Shown: positions 17,809 through 27,134, counted from the stretch's first letter. The stretch is 64,000 nucleotides of DNA from Halomarinibacterium sp034670265 (GCA_034670265.1 JAXMNU010000004.1:124001-188000); one strand, 5' to 3'. Notes: generated by a model from the letters alone, not told the origin. A program made the numbers and translations.

Positions 17809-17997
17809 TTGAATTCAAATATTGTATATAGTGTTGCAAAAGCTCTTCCAGATGAAGAGCTGATAAAGCTATATGCCATGTTGGAAAAGGATTTTGTAAA
17901 AGGGTTAAAGACCTCAAAATCTAAAAAAGTTGGACTCATCACAAGGGGGGAGTCCGATGCATTTATACTAAAACAAGTATTTAATATAAAGAACTAA
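17809..17997 (+). CDS. Small hypothetical protein
   Basis: A 62-residue reading frame starts at TTG and ends 11 bases before the next gene. The sequence is acidic then basic (AKALPDEELIKLYAMLEKDFVKG...KKVGLITRGESDAFILKQVF), with a predicted short helical first half. I do not recognise a family. Its position between integrase and zinc-finger gene, and close spacing to the latter, support expression as part of the element, but codon evidence alone is weak. Confidence 0.45.
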   Translation: MNSNIVYSVAKALPDEELIKLYAMLEKDFVKGLKTSKSKKVGLITRGESDAFILKQVFNIKN

Positions 17998-18008
17998 AAT
18001 CTATCATT

Positions 18009-18452
18009 ATGCGTAACACGAACGATTATTTGACGAACAATCATACATATGAGTGTGAGTATTGCCATAAAGAGTATGTTCCTAAAAGAAGATTTGCCCA
18101 AAAGTATTGCTCTAACAGTTGTAGGTCTAAAGCCTATCATCAAAGAAATAAAAATAAAATACAAGAAAAGAAACCTCCAAAAATTAAAAAGGATAAATCT
18201 AAAAAAAGAGAAAAAACAAAAATAGATAAAATGAGTTTCGCTGGAGCTGGAAACGCCGCCGCAGGTACTCTTGCTGCAGATCTATTAACAAAAGTATTTA
18301 CCCCAAAACAAAACCAGCCTGCAACTAAAGGAGATATCGATTTATTATTAAATAAATTACAGAGATATCATAGGATATTAAATATGGAATCTAAACCAGA
18401 TGGTAGATTACCCTATTTCGATCATGAAACTAAAATGGTTATATATTTTTAG
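18009..18452 (+). CDS. Hypothetical protein with N-terminal zinc-finger motif
   Basis: The 147-residue protein has an N-terminal CEYCHKEYVPKRRFAQKYCSNSCRSKAYHQR motif (about 16-46): a CxxC, then CSxxC and a basic helix, typical of small zinc-binding DNA-associated modules. A Lys-rich linker follows, then GAGNAAAGTLAADLL, a short helical segment, and a C-terminal part without recognisable features. Proteins like this often occur beside integrases in Bacteroidota elements. The specific function is unknown. Confidence 0.6.
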   Translation: MRNTNDYLTNNHTYECEYCHKEYVPKRRFAQKYCSNSCRSKAYHQRNKNKIQEKKPPKIKKDKSKKREKTKIDKMSFAGAGNAAAGTLAADLLTKVFTPKQNQPATKGDIDLLLNKLQRYHRILNMESKPDGRLPYFDHETKMVIYF

Positions 18453-18499
18453 TTAAAGTTAATTTTTTATTTGATTTTATATTTCTTAACCAAAGTCAA

Positions 18500-18529
18500 T
18501 TTTTCCAAAATTCTTACTTTATATATTTG
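18500..18529 (+). promoter_or_regulatory. Flavobacterial promoter upstream of the DUF4386 gene
   Basis: TATATTTG at 18522-18529 matches the TAnnTTTG -7 box, with a TTTTCC element about 17 bases upstream (18500-18505). The DUF4386 start is 23 bases downstream. Confidence 0.45.
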
Positions 18530-18551
18530 TCTCAAAATAACATAAAGTACT

Positions 18552-19247
18552 ATGAGGCAAGTGTTTAAAATTTCTGGAATTGCATATTTATTAATTTTTA
18601 TAGCAGGATTTTATGCCAACTTTGCAATACTTGAAAGTCTTGTGGATTTGAAAGACCCCATAACTACTACAACTAATATAATAAATAACCATATACAATT
18701 TGGTTATGGTTTAATTGGATTTGTTGTGATGGTTTTTTTCGATTTGTTATTGGTTTGGTCACTTTTTAAAATAACGGTAACAGTCAGTAAAAGGCTTTCG
18801 TATTTGGCATCAATATTAAGATTATTGCACGCTCTTATTTTTATTATCGGTTTGATTTATTTATTTAAAATATACCTCCAAACTTCAAACGCGATTAATT
18901 CAAATCCTTTACAAGAGGAAATAATGATTTTATTAGTGAATTTCGATATTCTATGGACAATTGGATTACTATTTTTTGCGATTCATTTATTGATTCTAGG
19001 ATATCTTGGCTTAAAATCATCAACAATTCCTAGCACTTTAGGCATATTATTAATAATGGCTGCTCTAGGATATTTTATTGATTCTTCAGCAAAATTATTT
19101 CTAGAAAATTATAGTCAATTTAAGTCTTATTTTGAGATGGGTGTTATTCTAACGGGTTTAATTGGAGAGCTGTCATTTACCATTTGGTTATTTTTCAAAG
19201 GCTTCAAAAAAACGGCTTACCAGATAAAGTCCAGCCAATCATTGTAA
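18552..19247 (+). CDS. DUF4386 family integral membrane protein
   Basis: The 231-residue protein has six strongly hydrophobic segments, beginning with ISGIAYLLIFIAGFYANFAI and including GYGLIGFVVMVFFDLLLVWSLF, LLHALIFIIGLIYLFKIYL, LFFAIHLLILGYLGL and GVILTGLIGELSFTIWLFF. The N-terminal GIAYLLIFI...G.YAN..I and the internal GYGLIGF.VM...D motif fit DUF4386. Molecular role unknown. It is transcribed alone in the left part of the island. Confidence 0.8.
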   Translation: MRQVFKISGIAYLLIFIAGFYANFAILESLVDLKDPITTTTNIINNHIQFGYGLIGFVVMVFFDLLLVWSLFKITVTVSKRLSYLASILRLLHALIFIIGLIYLFKIYLQTSNAINSNPLQEEIMILLVNFDILWTIGLLFFAIHLLILGYLGLKSSTIPSTLGILLIMAALGYFIDSSAKLFLENYSQFKSYFEMGVILTGLIGELSFTIWLFFKGFKKTAYQIKSSQSL

Positions 19248-19292
19248 CTTTTTTGAATAAGATATCGTCAATATAAGATACTATTGGTTTTT

Positions 19293-19308
19293 CTTAATGT
19301 AGTTTAAG
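19293..19308 (+). promoter_or_regulatory. Candidate island operator upstream of the alpha/beta hydrolase
   Basis: CTTAATGTAGTTTAAG is a 16-base near-palindrome matching CTTAAGATAGTTTAAG at 43651 with two differences, and related to the sites at 46656 and 48180. It lies 82 bases before the hydrolase start. Confidence 0.35.
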
Positions 19309-19389
19309 ATTTAATAAACTAAACCCCTCTAATTTTATCAAAGCATAAAAAAATAAGCTGACTTAAGAGTATAATATAAATAACAAATA

Positions 19390-20520
19390 ATGAGAAGAAG
19401 TATAAAATTGTTAAGCATTATGGGGTTTTTAATCATGATCCATGCTTGTCATGCTATCACCAATAAAACCTACTTGGAGCCTGAACCAAATACAAGAATT
19501 GGTTCAACTTTAAATAATAACAAAGAAGATATTAATCTCATCATTAAAACCAGTGATACTCAAATTGGTGGAACACTCACTAGACCAGTTAAGCCAGAAG
19601 TTTCCTCCCTCGTTATACTAATTTCTGGAAGTGGGGATCAAGATAGAGATGAAACATTAGAGGGATTTAAAATACTAAAGGTCATCGCCGACCACCTTGC
19701 TTCTAAAGGAATCGCTTCTTTTCGCTATGATGATAGAGGGGTAGGTGAAAGTACAGGTGATTTTGTGAACAGTACCATAGAGGACCATTCAAACGACCTT
19801 AAAAGTATAATGGATTATTTTAAATCGAACAAAAAGCATCCCTTCCATGACTTTATATTATTTGGGCATAGTCAGGGAGGTATTCTTGCATCAAAGGTTG
19901 CTGTTGGAAATACGTCAGTCAAAAAGGTGATTTTAATGGGTGCCCCTGCAGTGCCACTTGTAGAAGTTGTTTTGTATCAGGTAAGGCAGGAATATAGTGA
20001 GGCAACTATTTCTAAATCATTTATTGAAGACATCGTTTCAGTACATAATAAATTGATGAGAGCTATTGAAGATGATAAGAATATTGATGAAGCACACCAA
20101 TTATTCAGACAAACAACCGAAACTATTTTGTATAAAATGAGTTCGTCACATGAGATAGACTCTTTAAAAATAAAACAACAAGCTATTGAAAAAGCTGATG
20201 AATTTAAAATAATCTATGGGTTACCTTCTCTTACTTCATTTCTGTACTACGACCCTGCAAAAGATATTGAAAAATTGAAAGTGCCAGTATTAGCCTTATT
20301 TGGAGGTTTAGATTTTCAGGTAACTATTGACCAAAATAAGGATCGAATGGAAAACGCCCTTTTAAAATCAGGAACAAATTACCATTTTGTAACACTTGAA
20401 AATGCGAATCATTTTTTTCAAAAGGCATCAACTGGGAAGAGAGAAGAATATGAAACTCTTGAAAAGAAATTTGTTGACAATTTTTTAGATGAAATTTCAA
20501 ATTGGATCATCGAGAATTGA
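19390..20520 (+). CDS. Alpha/beta hydrolase lipoprotein
   Basis: The 376-residue protein has a lipoprotein signal (MGFLIMIHAC, Cys about residue 20). The hydrolase fold shows an oxyanion region VILISGSGDQDRDE, the SFRYDDRGVGES turn, nucleophile elbow FGHSQGG, acid ALFGGLDFQV, and catalytic His in NANHFFQ. This pattern fits the bacterial alpha/beta hydrolases annotated as acyl esterases or dienelactone-hydrolase-like; the substrate is not evident. It would sit in the cell envelope. The downstream serine hydrolase is close enough to be co-transcribed. Confidence 0.85.
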   Translation: MRRSIKLLSIMGFLIMIHACHAITNKTYLEPEPNTRIGSTLNNNKEDINLIIKTSDTQIGGTLTRPVKPEVSSLVILISGSGDQDRDETLEGFKILKVIADHLASKGIASFRYDDRGVGESTGDFVNSTIEDHSNDLKSIMDYFKSNKKHPFHDFILFGHSQGGILASKVAVGNTSVKKVILMGAPAVPLVEVVLYQVRQEYSEATISKSFIEDIVSVHNKLMRAIEDDKNIDEAHQLFRQTTETILYKMSSSHEIDSLKIKQQAIEKADEFKIIYGLPSLTSFLYYDPAKDIEKLKVPVLALFGGLDFQVTIDQNKDRMENALLKSGTNYHFVTLENANHFFQKASTGKREEYETLEKKFVDNFLDEISNWIIEN

Positions 20521-20567
20521 TATTAAAGAACAGGACTATGATTACAGACATTAAAATAAAGAATAAA

Positions 20568-21644
20568 ATGAATCGAATAATACGCTTACAATTTCTAATA
20601 GTATTAATTTTTTCAATTCAATTAGCTGTTGCACAAACAATTGAATCAAAAATTGATAGTCTCTTGCAGCCTATGTTTGAAGAAGAAGAGCCTGGAGGAG
20701 TTTTTTTAGTCTCCAAAGATTGTGAGCCTATTTATAGAAAGGCATTTGGTAAGTCTAATATTGAACTCGATGTAAATATGATGCCTGAAAATGTTTTCCA
20801 AATAGGCTCTATAACTAAGCAATTTACGGCCACGGCAATAATGATGCTTGAAGAACAGGGAAAGTTAAATCTGAGTGATGCGATTTCAAAATATATTCCA
20901 GATTATCCTAACGGAAGCAAAATCACCATTCATCATTTATTAACGCATACGTCAGGTATAAAAGATTTTACTAAAATGAAATCGATTATGGGTATAGCAA
21001 AGAAAGACATGACCCCAAAGGAGTTAGTGGACTTTTTTAAAGATGAAACCGTAGATTTTCTGCCAGGAGCGCAGTTTTCATATAATAATTCTGGTTATGT
21101 CGTATTAGGATATATTATAGAATTGGTATCCGGAAACACATATAAAGATTTCATAGAAACAAACATTTTCGAAAAGCTTGAAATGAACAACTCCCGTTAT
21201 GCAAGCGATAGGGAAATTGTAAAGAATAGAGCCTATGGCTATCACAATAAAGGGATGTTTACAAACAAAATGCAGGTAAGTTTAAGTATTCCTTATGCCT
21301 CTGGGTCATTAATGTCAACTGTAGACGATATGCTAAAATGGCAAAATGCCATCAATGATAATCTGTTGTTAAATGAAAAAACATTACAAAAAGTGTTTAC
21401 AAACTACACTTTAAATAATGGAGATTCTATTAATTACGGTTATGGTTGGCATTTAAAGAATATTGATGGTGTACCTACAAGAGAACATGGCGGCAGCATT
21501 TTTGGCTTTAAATCCATGGGCGTTTATGTTCCAAGTTTAGACATTTACGTAATAGGGTTTAGTAATTGTGATTGTAACTCACCAACTAAAGTCACTAGAG
21601 ATATTGCTGCTTTATTAATTAATAATTTTAACAATAAACCATAA
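20568..21644 (+). CDS. Serine hydrolase, beta-lactamase class C fold
   Basis: From the ATG at 20568 the protein has 358 residues and a clear signal peptide (MNRIIRLQFLIVLIFSIQ, cut after VAQ); starts at 20538 or 20502 would place ten or more charged residues before it. The class C/penicillin-binding motifs are complete: SxxK as SITK in QIGSITKQFTA, YxN as YNN in SYNNSGYVVLG, and HGG in REHGGSIFGF. These enzymes are usually peptidases or esterases, not antibiotic-degrading lactamases. It follows the alpha/beta hydrolase and precedes the isomerase by 11 bases. Confidence 0.88.
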   Translation: MNRIIRLQFLIVLIFSIQLAVAQTIESKIDSLLQPMFEEEEPGGVFLVSKDCEPIYRKAFGKSNIELDVNMMPENVFQIGSITKQFTATAIMMLEEQGKLNLSDAISKYIPDYPNGSKITIHHLLTHTSGIKDFTKMKSIMGIAKKDMTPKELVDFFKDETVDFLPGAQFSYNNSGYVVLGYIIELVSGNTYKDFIETNIFEKLEMNNSRYASDREIVKNRAYGYHNKGMFTNKMQVSLSIPYASGSLMSTVDDMLKWQNAINDNLLLNEKTLQKVFTNYTLNNGDSINYGYGWHLKNIDGVPTREHGGSIFGFKSMGVYVPSLDIYVIGFSNCDCNSPTKVTRDIAALLINNFNNKP

Positions 21645-21655
21645 AACAACACGAT

Positions 21656-22000
21656 ATGCCACATTTTATAGTAGACTGTTCAGAACAGATTGTAAAATTA
21701 AAATCGCCACAAGAGATTATACAGAAAGTATATGACTCTGCAAATGCCACGGGATTGTTTATTCCAGAAGAAATAAAAGTAAGAATTAATCCATTTCAAT
21801 ATTACACAACTGGTAATTCAAAGGATAACTTCATCCATGTTTTTGGAAATATTATGGAAGGGAGAACCACAGAACAGAAAGCTAAACTTTCAAAGGAAAT
21901 TGTTTCAGAACTTAAAACAATGTTTCCTGAGGTTCCTATTATTTCTATAAACATAAGGGATTTTGAGAGAGCTACTTATTGCAACAAAGAAATGGTTTAA
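21656..22000 (+). CDS. 5-carboxymethyl-2-hydroxymuconate isomerase-family protein (tautomerase superfamily)
   Basis: The 114-residue protein begins MPHFIVDCSEQI, placing Pro at the N-terminus after Met removal, as needed by the tautomerase superfamily where Pro1 is the catalytic base. KVRINPFQYYTTGN holds the conserved arginine, and IFGNIMEGR-like text (HVFGNIMEGRTTEQKAKLSKEIV) matches the CHMI family. Those enzymes convert a homoprotocatechuate intermediate, but no other pathway genes are present, so a different keto-enol substrate is likely. It lies in a run of same-strand genes from 19390 to 26088. Confidence 0.8.
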   Translation: MPHFIVDCSEQIVKLKSPQEIIQKVYDSANATGLFIPEEIKVRINPFQYYTTGNSKDNFIHVFGNIMEGRTTEQKAKLSKEIVSELKTMFPEVPIISINIRDFERATYCNKEMV

Positions 22001-22042
22001 GAATAATAAATGAAGAACAAATGTCATTAAAAAGATTAAAGT

Positions 22043-22921
22043 ATGAACACATTAAAAATCAGTGATCTTAATCTTACTTATAAAAATGGTTACCAAGCTA
22101 TAACCAATATTTCTTTGGAAGTTAAAAATGGAATGTTTGGATTATTGGGTCCTAATGGTGCGGGAAAATCTTCTCTTATGAAAACAATTGTAGGGCTTCA
22201 AAAACCATCATCAGGAAGTATTCAATTTAACGATGTTGATATCGTCAGTAATTTGGATTATATCAAAAAGAATTTAGGGTTTTTACCACAGGATTTCGGG
22301 GTGTATCCTAAAGTAAGTGCTTATAACCTTTTAAACCATATTGCCATTTTAAAAGGGGTGAAGGATGACTCTGGACGTTCAAATCAAATTCAATATTTGT
22401 TAGAAAAAGTAAATCTATGGGATTATAGAAACAAGGAGGTTCATACATTTTCTGGCGGAATGAAACAGCGTTTTGGCGTGGCACAAGCCTTACTTGGAAA
22501 ACCAAAAATCATTATTGTAGATGAGCCAACAGCAGGATTGGATCCAGAAGAGCGTAACCGCTTCAATACTTTGTTAAATGATATTAGCACCGAAGTAATT
22601 GTCATTCTTTCTACACATTTGGTGGAAGATGTGAAGAATTTATGTTCAGAAATGACCATTATGAATAAGGGGCAAATATTAAAATCTGGGACGCCAAAAG
22701 AATTGATTTCGGAACTGAAAAATAAGATCTGGTCAAAATCAATTAAAAAGGATGAATTGGAGCTTTATGAAACAAAGTTCAATGTTATAAGTCAGCAACT
22801 CATTGAAAGACAGTTACAGATTACTGTATTTTCAGAAGAAAAGCCCAGTGATTTTGAAGCAACTACACCCTTGTTGGAGCACGTTTATTTTTATGCACTT
22901 TCTCAAAATAGCAAATTATGA
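22043..22921 (+). CDS. ABC transporter ATP-binding protein
   Basis: The 292-residue ATPase has Walker A GLLGPNGAGKSSLMK, Q-loop LPQDFGVYP, signature FSGGMKQRFGVAQALLG, Walker B IIIVDEPTAGLDPEERNR and switch STHLVEDV. The C-terminal 60 residues form a small extension typical of ABC-2 exporter ATPases. It overlaps the permease/peptidase gene by 4 bases (ATGA), so the two make one transporter. Confidence 0.93.
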   Translation: MNTLKISDLNLTYKNGYQAITNISLEVKNGMFGLLGPNGAGKSSLMKTIVGLQKPSSGSIQFNDVDIVSNLDYIKKNLGFLPQDFGVYPKVSAYNLLNHIAILKGVKDDSGRSNQIQYLLEKVNLWDYRNKEVHTFSGGMKQRFGVAQALLGKPKIIIVDEPTAGLDPEERNRFNTLLNDISTEVIVILSTHLVEDVKNLCSEMTIMNKGQILKSGTPKELISELKNKIWSKSIKKDELELYETKFNVISQQLIERQLQITVFSEEKPSDFEATTPLLEHVYFYALSQNSKL

Positions 22922-25900
22922 ACTCCCTGCTTAAATTTGAAATAAAGCAAAGTTCAAAGCATTGGGTGACTTATCTTACTGCTTTAATTCTACTCTTTAT
23001 AGGGGTTTTTTGTGGTAATAAATTTAATCTTACTGCTGGAGAAGGTATATATCTTAATTCCCCTTACACCATCGGTTTTATGATGGGGATGTTAAGTTTG
23101 TCTATTATTTTCTTTGCCATTCTGTTTTCAAACCAACTCCTTTTTAAAGAATGGGATGTAAAATTCGACAATATGTTTTTTGCACTACCTGTCACCAAAA
23201 TGTCCTATTTAAAGGGGAAATTTGGATTTCTCTTTCTAAAAACATTCTTAGGTTTTGGGCAACTTATTTTAGGCTTTGTGATTGGTCAAAATTTGCGAGT
23301 TGGAAGCGAAATGCAAGCAGGATTTAATGTATTGCATTACCTGTACCCACTGCTTCTATTCGGATTACTCAATTGTTTCTTTGTTTGCAGTTTTTTGTTT
23401 TTAATAGCCTATACAACTCGTAAAAAGTTATTAGTAGTTGTAGGTGGACTTTTACTTTATGTCCTTTATATGGTGCTTTTGGTTTTTTCAAACTCTCCAT
23501 TTATGTCTAGTAGTTTACCCCAATCTATAGAAGTACAACAAATTTCGGCCTTATTGGATCCCTTTGGTTTATCTGCCTATTTTTTTGAAGCAAGGACATT
23601 TTCAGTACAACAAAAGAATGAACTTATTGTTCCGTTGTCCGGACTGTTATTAATAAACAGATTTGTAATCGTACTCTTATCGGGATTCTTTCTATGGATG
23701 AGCTATCGATTATTTTCCTTTTCTGGAAAGAATACTAAAAAAGCCCATAAAAAAATAGAATTGCCTTCAACTTATTCTATAAAAACTACTAAAAAAAACA
23801 AAATTCCTCAACTTCATTTTGGAGATATTTCAAGTTTTAAATCAACGCTATCATTTGCAAAAATTGATTTAATATATCTCTTTAAAAGTGTGACTATTGT
23901 AGCCGTTTCCATTCTTCTTGTGTTTTATACAGGAATGGAAATGTATGCCGATATAGATAAAGGCATTCGATTACCGGAAAAATATGCAAGTTCCGGACTT
24001 TTAGCCACCTCAATATCTGAAAGCTTTCATTTATTTGGATTATTGATTTTAGTCTACTTCATCAATGATGTGTATTGGAGAAGTCATTCTTCGGGCTTCA
24101 ATTTGATTGAAAAGAGCACTTATTTTTCCAAAAGTAAGATGATAGGGCATTTTGTTTCAATCAGCATTTTGGTATGTTTTTTCACTGTACTGTTAATTTC
24201 TGAAGGTTTGATATTCCAATTTAGTTTTAATTACCTTCGTATTGATTGGAATGCATATTTAGGAGTCTTTATCTTTAATACAATTCCATTACTTCTCTTT
24301 TCGGCTTTTTTGTTATTAATAAACGATAATTTCAAGAATCGATTTGTCGCTTTAGGGGTCTCTACAGTAGCGGTTTTAGTTTTTGCAACACCTATATCCA
24401 AATCAATTATACCGTATCCACTTTTACAAATATTTTCAAGCTTCAAAGGTAGCTTTAGCGAGTTTAATGGCTATGGAATTTACATTTCTGCCTTTGTACA
24501 ACGTCTATTGTTTGGGGGTAGTTTAATGGCACTTCTTTGGTTTATAAACCAATCTATTAAAACTAAGGTATGGTCTATTAGACAAACTATTGTCGTTTCA
24601 ATAGTATTGATTTTAGCAGCTTTTAGTGGTACTCTTTTTATGAAGGGCTACCTTCCAAAAAATGAAGAAAAATCAATTTTAGAAGCAGTTCGTTATGAAC
24701 AGGATTACCGAAAATACGAAATACTGCCTCAACCCACTATTACCGAAGTAAATACAGATATTCAGCTTTATCCGTCCAAAAATGCGTATCAAATTCACGG
24801 AGATTATGTTTTAAAGAATCAAACGGAACAACCAATTGAGAATATATTGGTAAATTTTCATCCCGATTTACAAATAGAATCTGCTATATATATAAGGGGT
24901 AATGATAGTTTGAAAATAGAGGATTATGTTACCGAAATCAAATTGAAAACCTCATTGCAACCTAATGAAGAAGCAATTTTGAGCTTTAAGTTATCGTACC
25001 AATGGTTTGCTGTAAACGGTCATCAATCGTTTAATGCCATTATTGAAAATGGTTCCTTTATGCGAATTAGCAACTATTTTCCTGCTTTAGGGTATCAAAC
25101 AGAGAGAGAAATTAATGAATCAGAAAAAAGGAAAGAATATCAATTAAGAAGGGCTTCAGGAATAAAGCAATTGGAAGCGCCGGAAGTTTTTAAGAACGAT
25201 TTTATTAATTTGGACATGACCATTTCTACAGAAGCTTCTCAAACGGCCATTGGTACGGGGGATCTTGTAAAACGCTGGTCCCACTCTAATAGAAATTATT
25301 TTACCTACAAAGCTGAAAAAATTCCATTTCGATTTGCAGTGTCCTCTGCTATATATAAGCATAAGACAATTCAACATAAAGGTATAGCAATCAATGTGTA
25401 TTATTCCAAAAATCATTTTGAAAATGTAGATCATTTACTAGATAATGCTAAGTTAACATTGGACTATTGCTTAGATAATTTTGGAGCATATCCATTTAAA
25501 AGCATTAGTTTTATTGAAATTTCTTCGTTTACCCGAGGATTTGCAGCAACGGCCTATCCTTCAGCAATCTTTATGACCGAGGATATGATTTTCCATACAA
25601 ATCTTCAAACCGACAAAAAACAGGATGTTATTAATGAATTGGCAGGACACGAGCTTTCCCATCTTTGGTGGGGAAATAGTCAAATCAATCCAGACGAAAG
25701 AGAAGGCGCTCCAATGCTTACAGAAACTTTAGCGATGTACACTGAAATGATGCTGTACAAAAAGATGTATGGCAAAGAAAAAATGATGGAACGATTACAA
25801 ATTCATCAGCAAATTTACGATGACGAAAAAGGATTAAGTGCAGATCAACCCTTATACAAAGTTACTTATGGTAATTCACATATTGCCTATTCCAAAGGTG

Positions 25901-26088
25901 CAATCGTTATGGTAAAATTAAGTGAGTTAATTGGAGAAGACAAAGTAAACATAGCACTCAAAAACTTCCTTCAAAATAATCAATATCCTAAAAAGCCTAC
26001 AACTTTAGATTTGCTTGAGGAATTTTATAAAGCTGCACCAAATGAGGTCGTCAAATCTAATATTGACACTTTATTTAAAAAAATATAA
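22918..26088 (+). CDS. ABC-2 permease fused to an M1-family metallopeptidase
   Basis: The 1,056-residue protein has an N-terminal half with two sets of membrane helices (about 15-265 and 325-585) resembling tandem ABC-2 permease modules, then a periplasmic part ending in an M1 aminopeptidase-like domain. The zinc site HELSHLWWGN (HExxH) and the downstream Glu in MLTETLAMYTEMML, with spacing as in M1 enzymes, are intact, so catalysis is plausible. This fusion is known in Bacteroidota; partners and substrates are not. It may couple export to trimming of a peptide. Confidence 0.9.
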   Translation: MNSLLKFEIKQSSKHWVTYLTALILLFIGVFCGNKFNLTAGEGIYLNSPYTIGFMMGMLSLSIIFFAILFSNQLLFKEWDVKFDNMFFALPVTKMSYLKGKFGFLFLKTFLGFGQLILGFVIGQNLRVGSEMQAGFNVLHYLYPLLLFGLLNCFFVCSFLFLIAYTTRKKLLVVVGGLLLYVLYMVLLVFSNSPFMSSSLPQSIEVQQISALLDPFGLSAYFFEARTFSVQQKNELIVPLSGLLLINRFVIVLLSGFFLWMSYRLFSFSGKNTKKAHKKIELPSTYSIKTTKKNKIPQLHFGDISSFKSTLSFAKIDLIYLFKSVTIVAVSILLVFYTGMEMYADIDKGIRLPEKYASSGLLATSISESFHLFGLLILVYFINDVYWRSHSSGFNLIEKSTYFSKSKMIGHFVSISILVCFFTVLLISEGLIFQFSFNYLRIDWNAYLGVFIFNTIPLLLFSAFLLLINDNFKNRFVALGVSTVAVLVFATPISKSIIPYPLLQIFSSFKGSFSEFNGYGIYISAFVQRLLFGGSLMALLWFINQSIKTKVWSIRQTIVVSIVLILAAFSGTLFMKGYLPKNEEKSILEAVRYEQDYRKYEILPQPTITEVNTDIQLYPSKNAYQIHGDYVLKNQTEQPIENILVNFHPDLQIESAIYIRGNDSLKIEDYVTEIKLKTSLQPNEEAILSFKLSYQWFAVNGHQSFNAIIENGSFMRISNYFPALGYQTEREINESEKRKEYQLRRASGIKQLEAPEVFKNDFINLDMTISTEASQTAIGTGDLVKRWSHSNRNYFTYKAEKIPFRFAVSSAIYKHKTIQHKGIAINVYYSKNHFENVDHLLDNAKLTLDYCLDNFGAYPFKSISFIEISSFTRGFAATAYPSAIFMTEDMIFHTNLQTDKKQDVINELAGHELSHLWWGNSQINPDEREGAPMLTETLAMYTEMMLYKKMYGKEKMMERLQIHQQIYDDEKGLSADQPLYKVTYGNSHIAYSKGAIVMVKLSELIGEDKVNIALKNFLQNNQYPKKPTTLDLLEEFYKAAPNEVVKSNIDTLFKKI

Positions 26089-26109
26089 AATGAATCGTTA
26101 AATAGATTA

Positions 26110-26265
26110 AAAAGAAAGTTTTCAATATAATAAAGTTATAGATGTTTGGGAAGCATCTGTAAGAATAACGCATCGGTTTTTAAAAGAAAGAGACATCACT
26201 TATTTCAAACCATTGATTCTATAGACCTATACACTATTGAAACAAAAACCAGTTACTAGCTTGTA
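26110..26265 (+). pseudogene. Remnant of a GNAT acetyltransferase gene
   Basis: Inside the 414-base gap after the ABC operon, one frame reads ESFQYNKVIDVWEASVRITHRFL, continuing KERDITYFKPLIL and then stop. Another frame continues DSIDLYTIETKTS. The VWEASVRxTHxFL and DLYxI text matches a common group of GNAT acetyltransferases. Only about 50 codons survive, with a frameshift and no start, so it is a fragment. Confidence 0.6.
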
Positions 26266-26329
26266 AATACCGCAGCTATTACTTTCGACCTCCATTAAAA
26301 TTCCTAACTTTATCAAAACAAAATTAAAG

Positions 26330-26480
26330 CGAATAAAAATAGAGCTGTCGCCTCTGCCTTGCTGATTTTAAGGTTGCGTCACAAGTGCAACTGTTAAACA
26401 CTGCATGACGTTGCCAATCAGCATTTGAACACATTCGAATCCGCCGCTTATTGCCTGCCGTATTATATGGAAACACAATA
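26330..26480. other. GC-rich noncoding spacer before the P-loop gene
   Basis: This stretch is clearly richer in G and C than its surroundings and has no credible ORF. It contains a separated inverted repeat (gctgatt near 26365, aatcagc near 26415) and ends in a TGCCTGCCGTATTATATGG segment. Together with the ggtatataaaacataacc text after the following gene, it resembles the boundary sequences seen around 55-63 kb. Confidence 0.4.
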
Positions 26481-26502
26481 CCACACATTTGAAAAAAACT
26501 AA

Positions 26503-26991
26503 ATGATACACTTAATAGTTGGAAATACAGGTTCTGGAAAAACAACCTACTCGGCGGAATTGAAAATAAAAACAAATAGTATTGTTTTTTCAATTGACAA
26601 GTGGAATAGTACATTATTTCTTGCCGATAAAAAGCCGGATGACGGATTGAATTGGTTTCTAGAAAGAATTGATAGAGCTGAAAAAATGATTATGGAATTA
26701 GTTCATCAATTGGAAAACATAAAAACTGACTCTATTCTAGACTTGGGTTTGTCGAAATTTGAGCACCGGGAGAAATTTAGAAATTTTGCCAAATCAAATG
26801 GCTATGAACTACAAATTCATTTTTTGGACATTTCAAAAGAAACTCGTTGGAAGAGAATAATGAAAAGAAATAACGAAAAAGAAACTACCTACGAATTTGA
26901 GGTAACAAAAGAAAATTTCGACTTTATGGAAAGTTGGTTTGAGAAACCAAGCGAGAAAGAAATTGATGGCGGAATAGTCGTTACGCAATAA
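26503..26991 (+). CDS. P-loop kinase-like ATPase (AAA_33/zeta-toxin-like fold)
   Basis: The 162-residue protein opens with Walker A GNTGSGKTT at residues 7-15 and continues with FSIDKWNSTLFLADKKPD, DSILDLGLSKFEHREKFR and IHFLDISKETRWKRIMKRN, the order seen in small single-domain AAA_33 kinases related to zeta toxins and sugar kinases. The Arg-rich segment after LDIS would be the lid. The substrate is unknown and no antitoxin partner is visible. It is flanked by noncoding spacers and stands alone, as if acquired as a single-gene unit. Confidence 0.75.
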   Translation: MIHLIVGNTGSGKTTYSAELKIKTNSIVFSIDKWNSTLFLADKKPDDGLNWFLERIDRAEKMIMELVHQLENIKTDSILDLGLSKFEHREKFRNFAKSNGYELQIHFLDISKETRWKRIMKRNNEKETTYEFEVTKENFDFMESWFEKPSEKEIDGGIVVTQ

Positions 26992-27134
26992 AAAATCTGG
27001 TAATAAGGTATATAAAACATAACCAATAAATACTGAACTGAATTTTTAATCTTAAATTTTGTTGAGAAATTATGCAAAGTTTTTTCAACACAAATAGCTA
27101 AATGCTTAATTTTGAATAAAGTAGTACATCCATC

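Noticed and set aside
17729..17917. Minus-strand 62-codon frame overlapping the small plus-strand ORF at 17809
   Set aside because: Low-complexity hydrophobic translation, and the plus-strand ORF fits the direction and spacing of the next gene better.
21656..22000. An aromatic degradation (homoprotocatechuate) pathway suggested by the CHMI-like gene and the carboxymuconolactone decarboxylase-like gene
   Set aside because: No ring-cleavage dioxygenase or other pathway enzymes are present, and the second protein has the AhpD-type CxxC of peroxidases.
26503..26991. Zeta-type toxin of a toxin-antitoxin pair
   Set aside because: The P-loop fold fits, but no small antitoxin gene is adjacent and related kinases have many roles.
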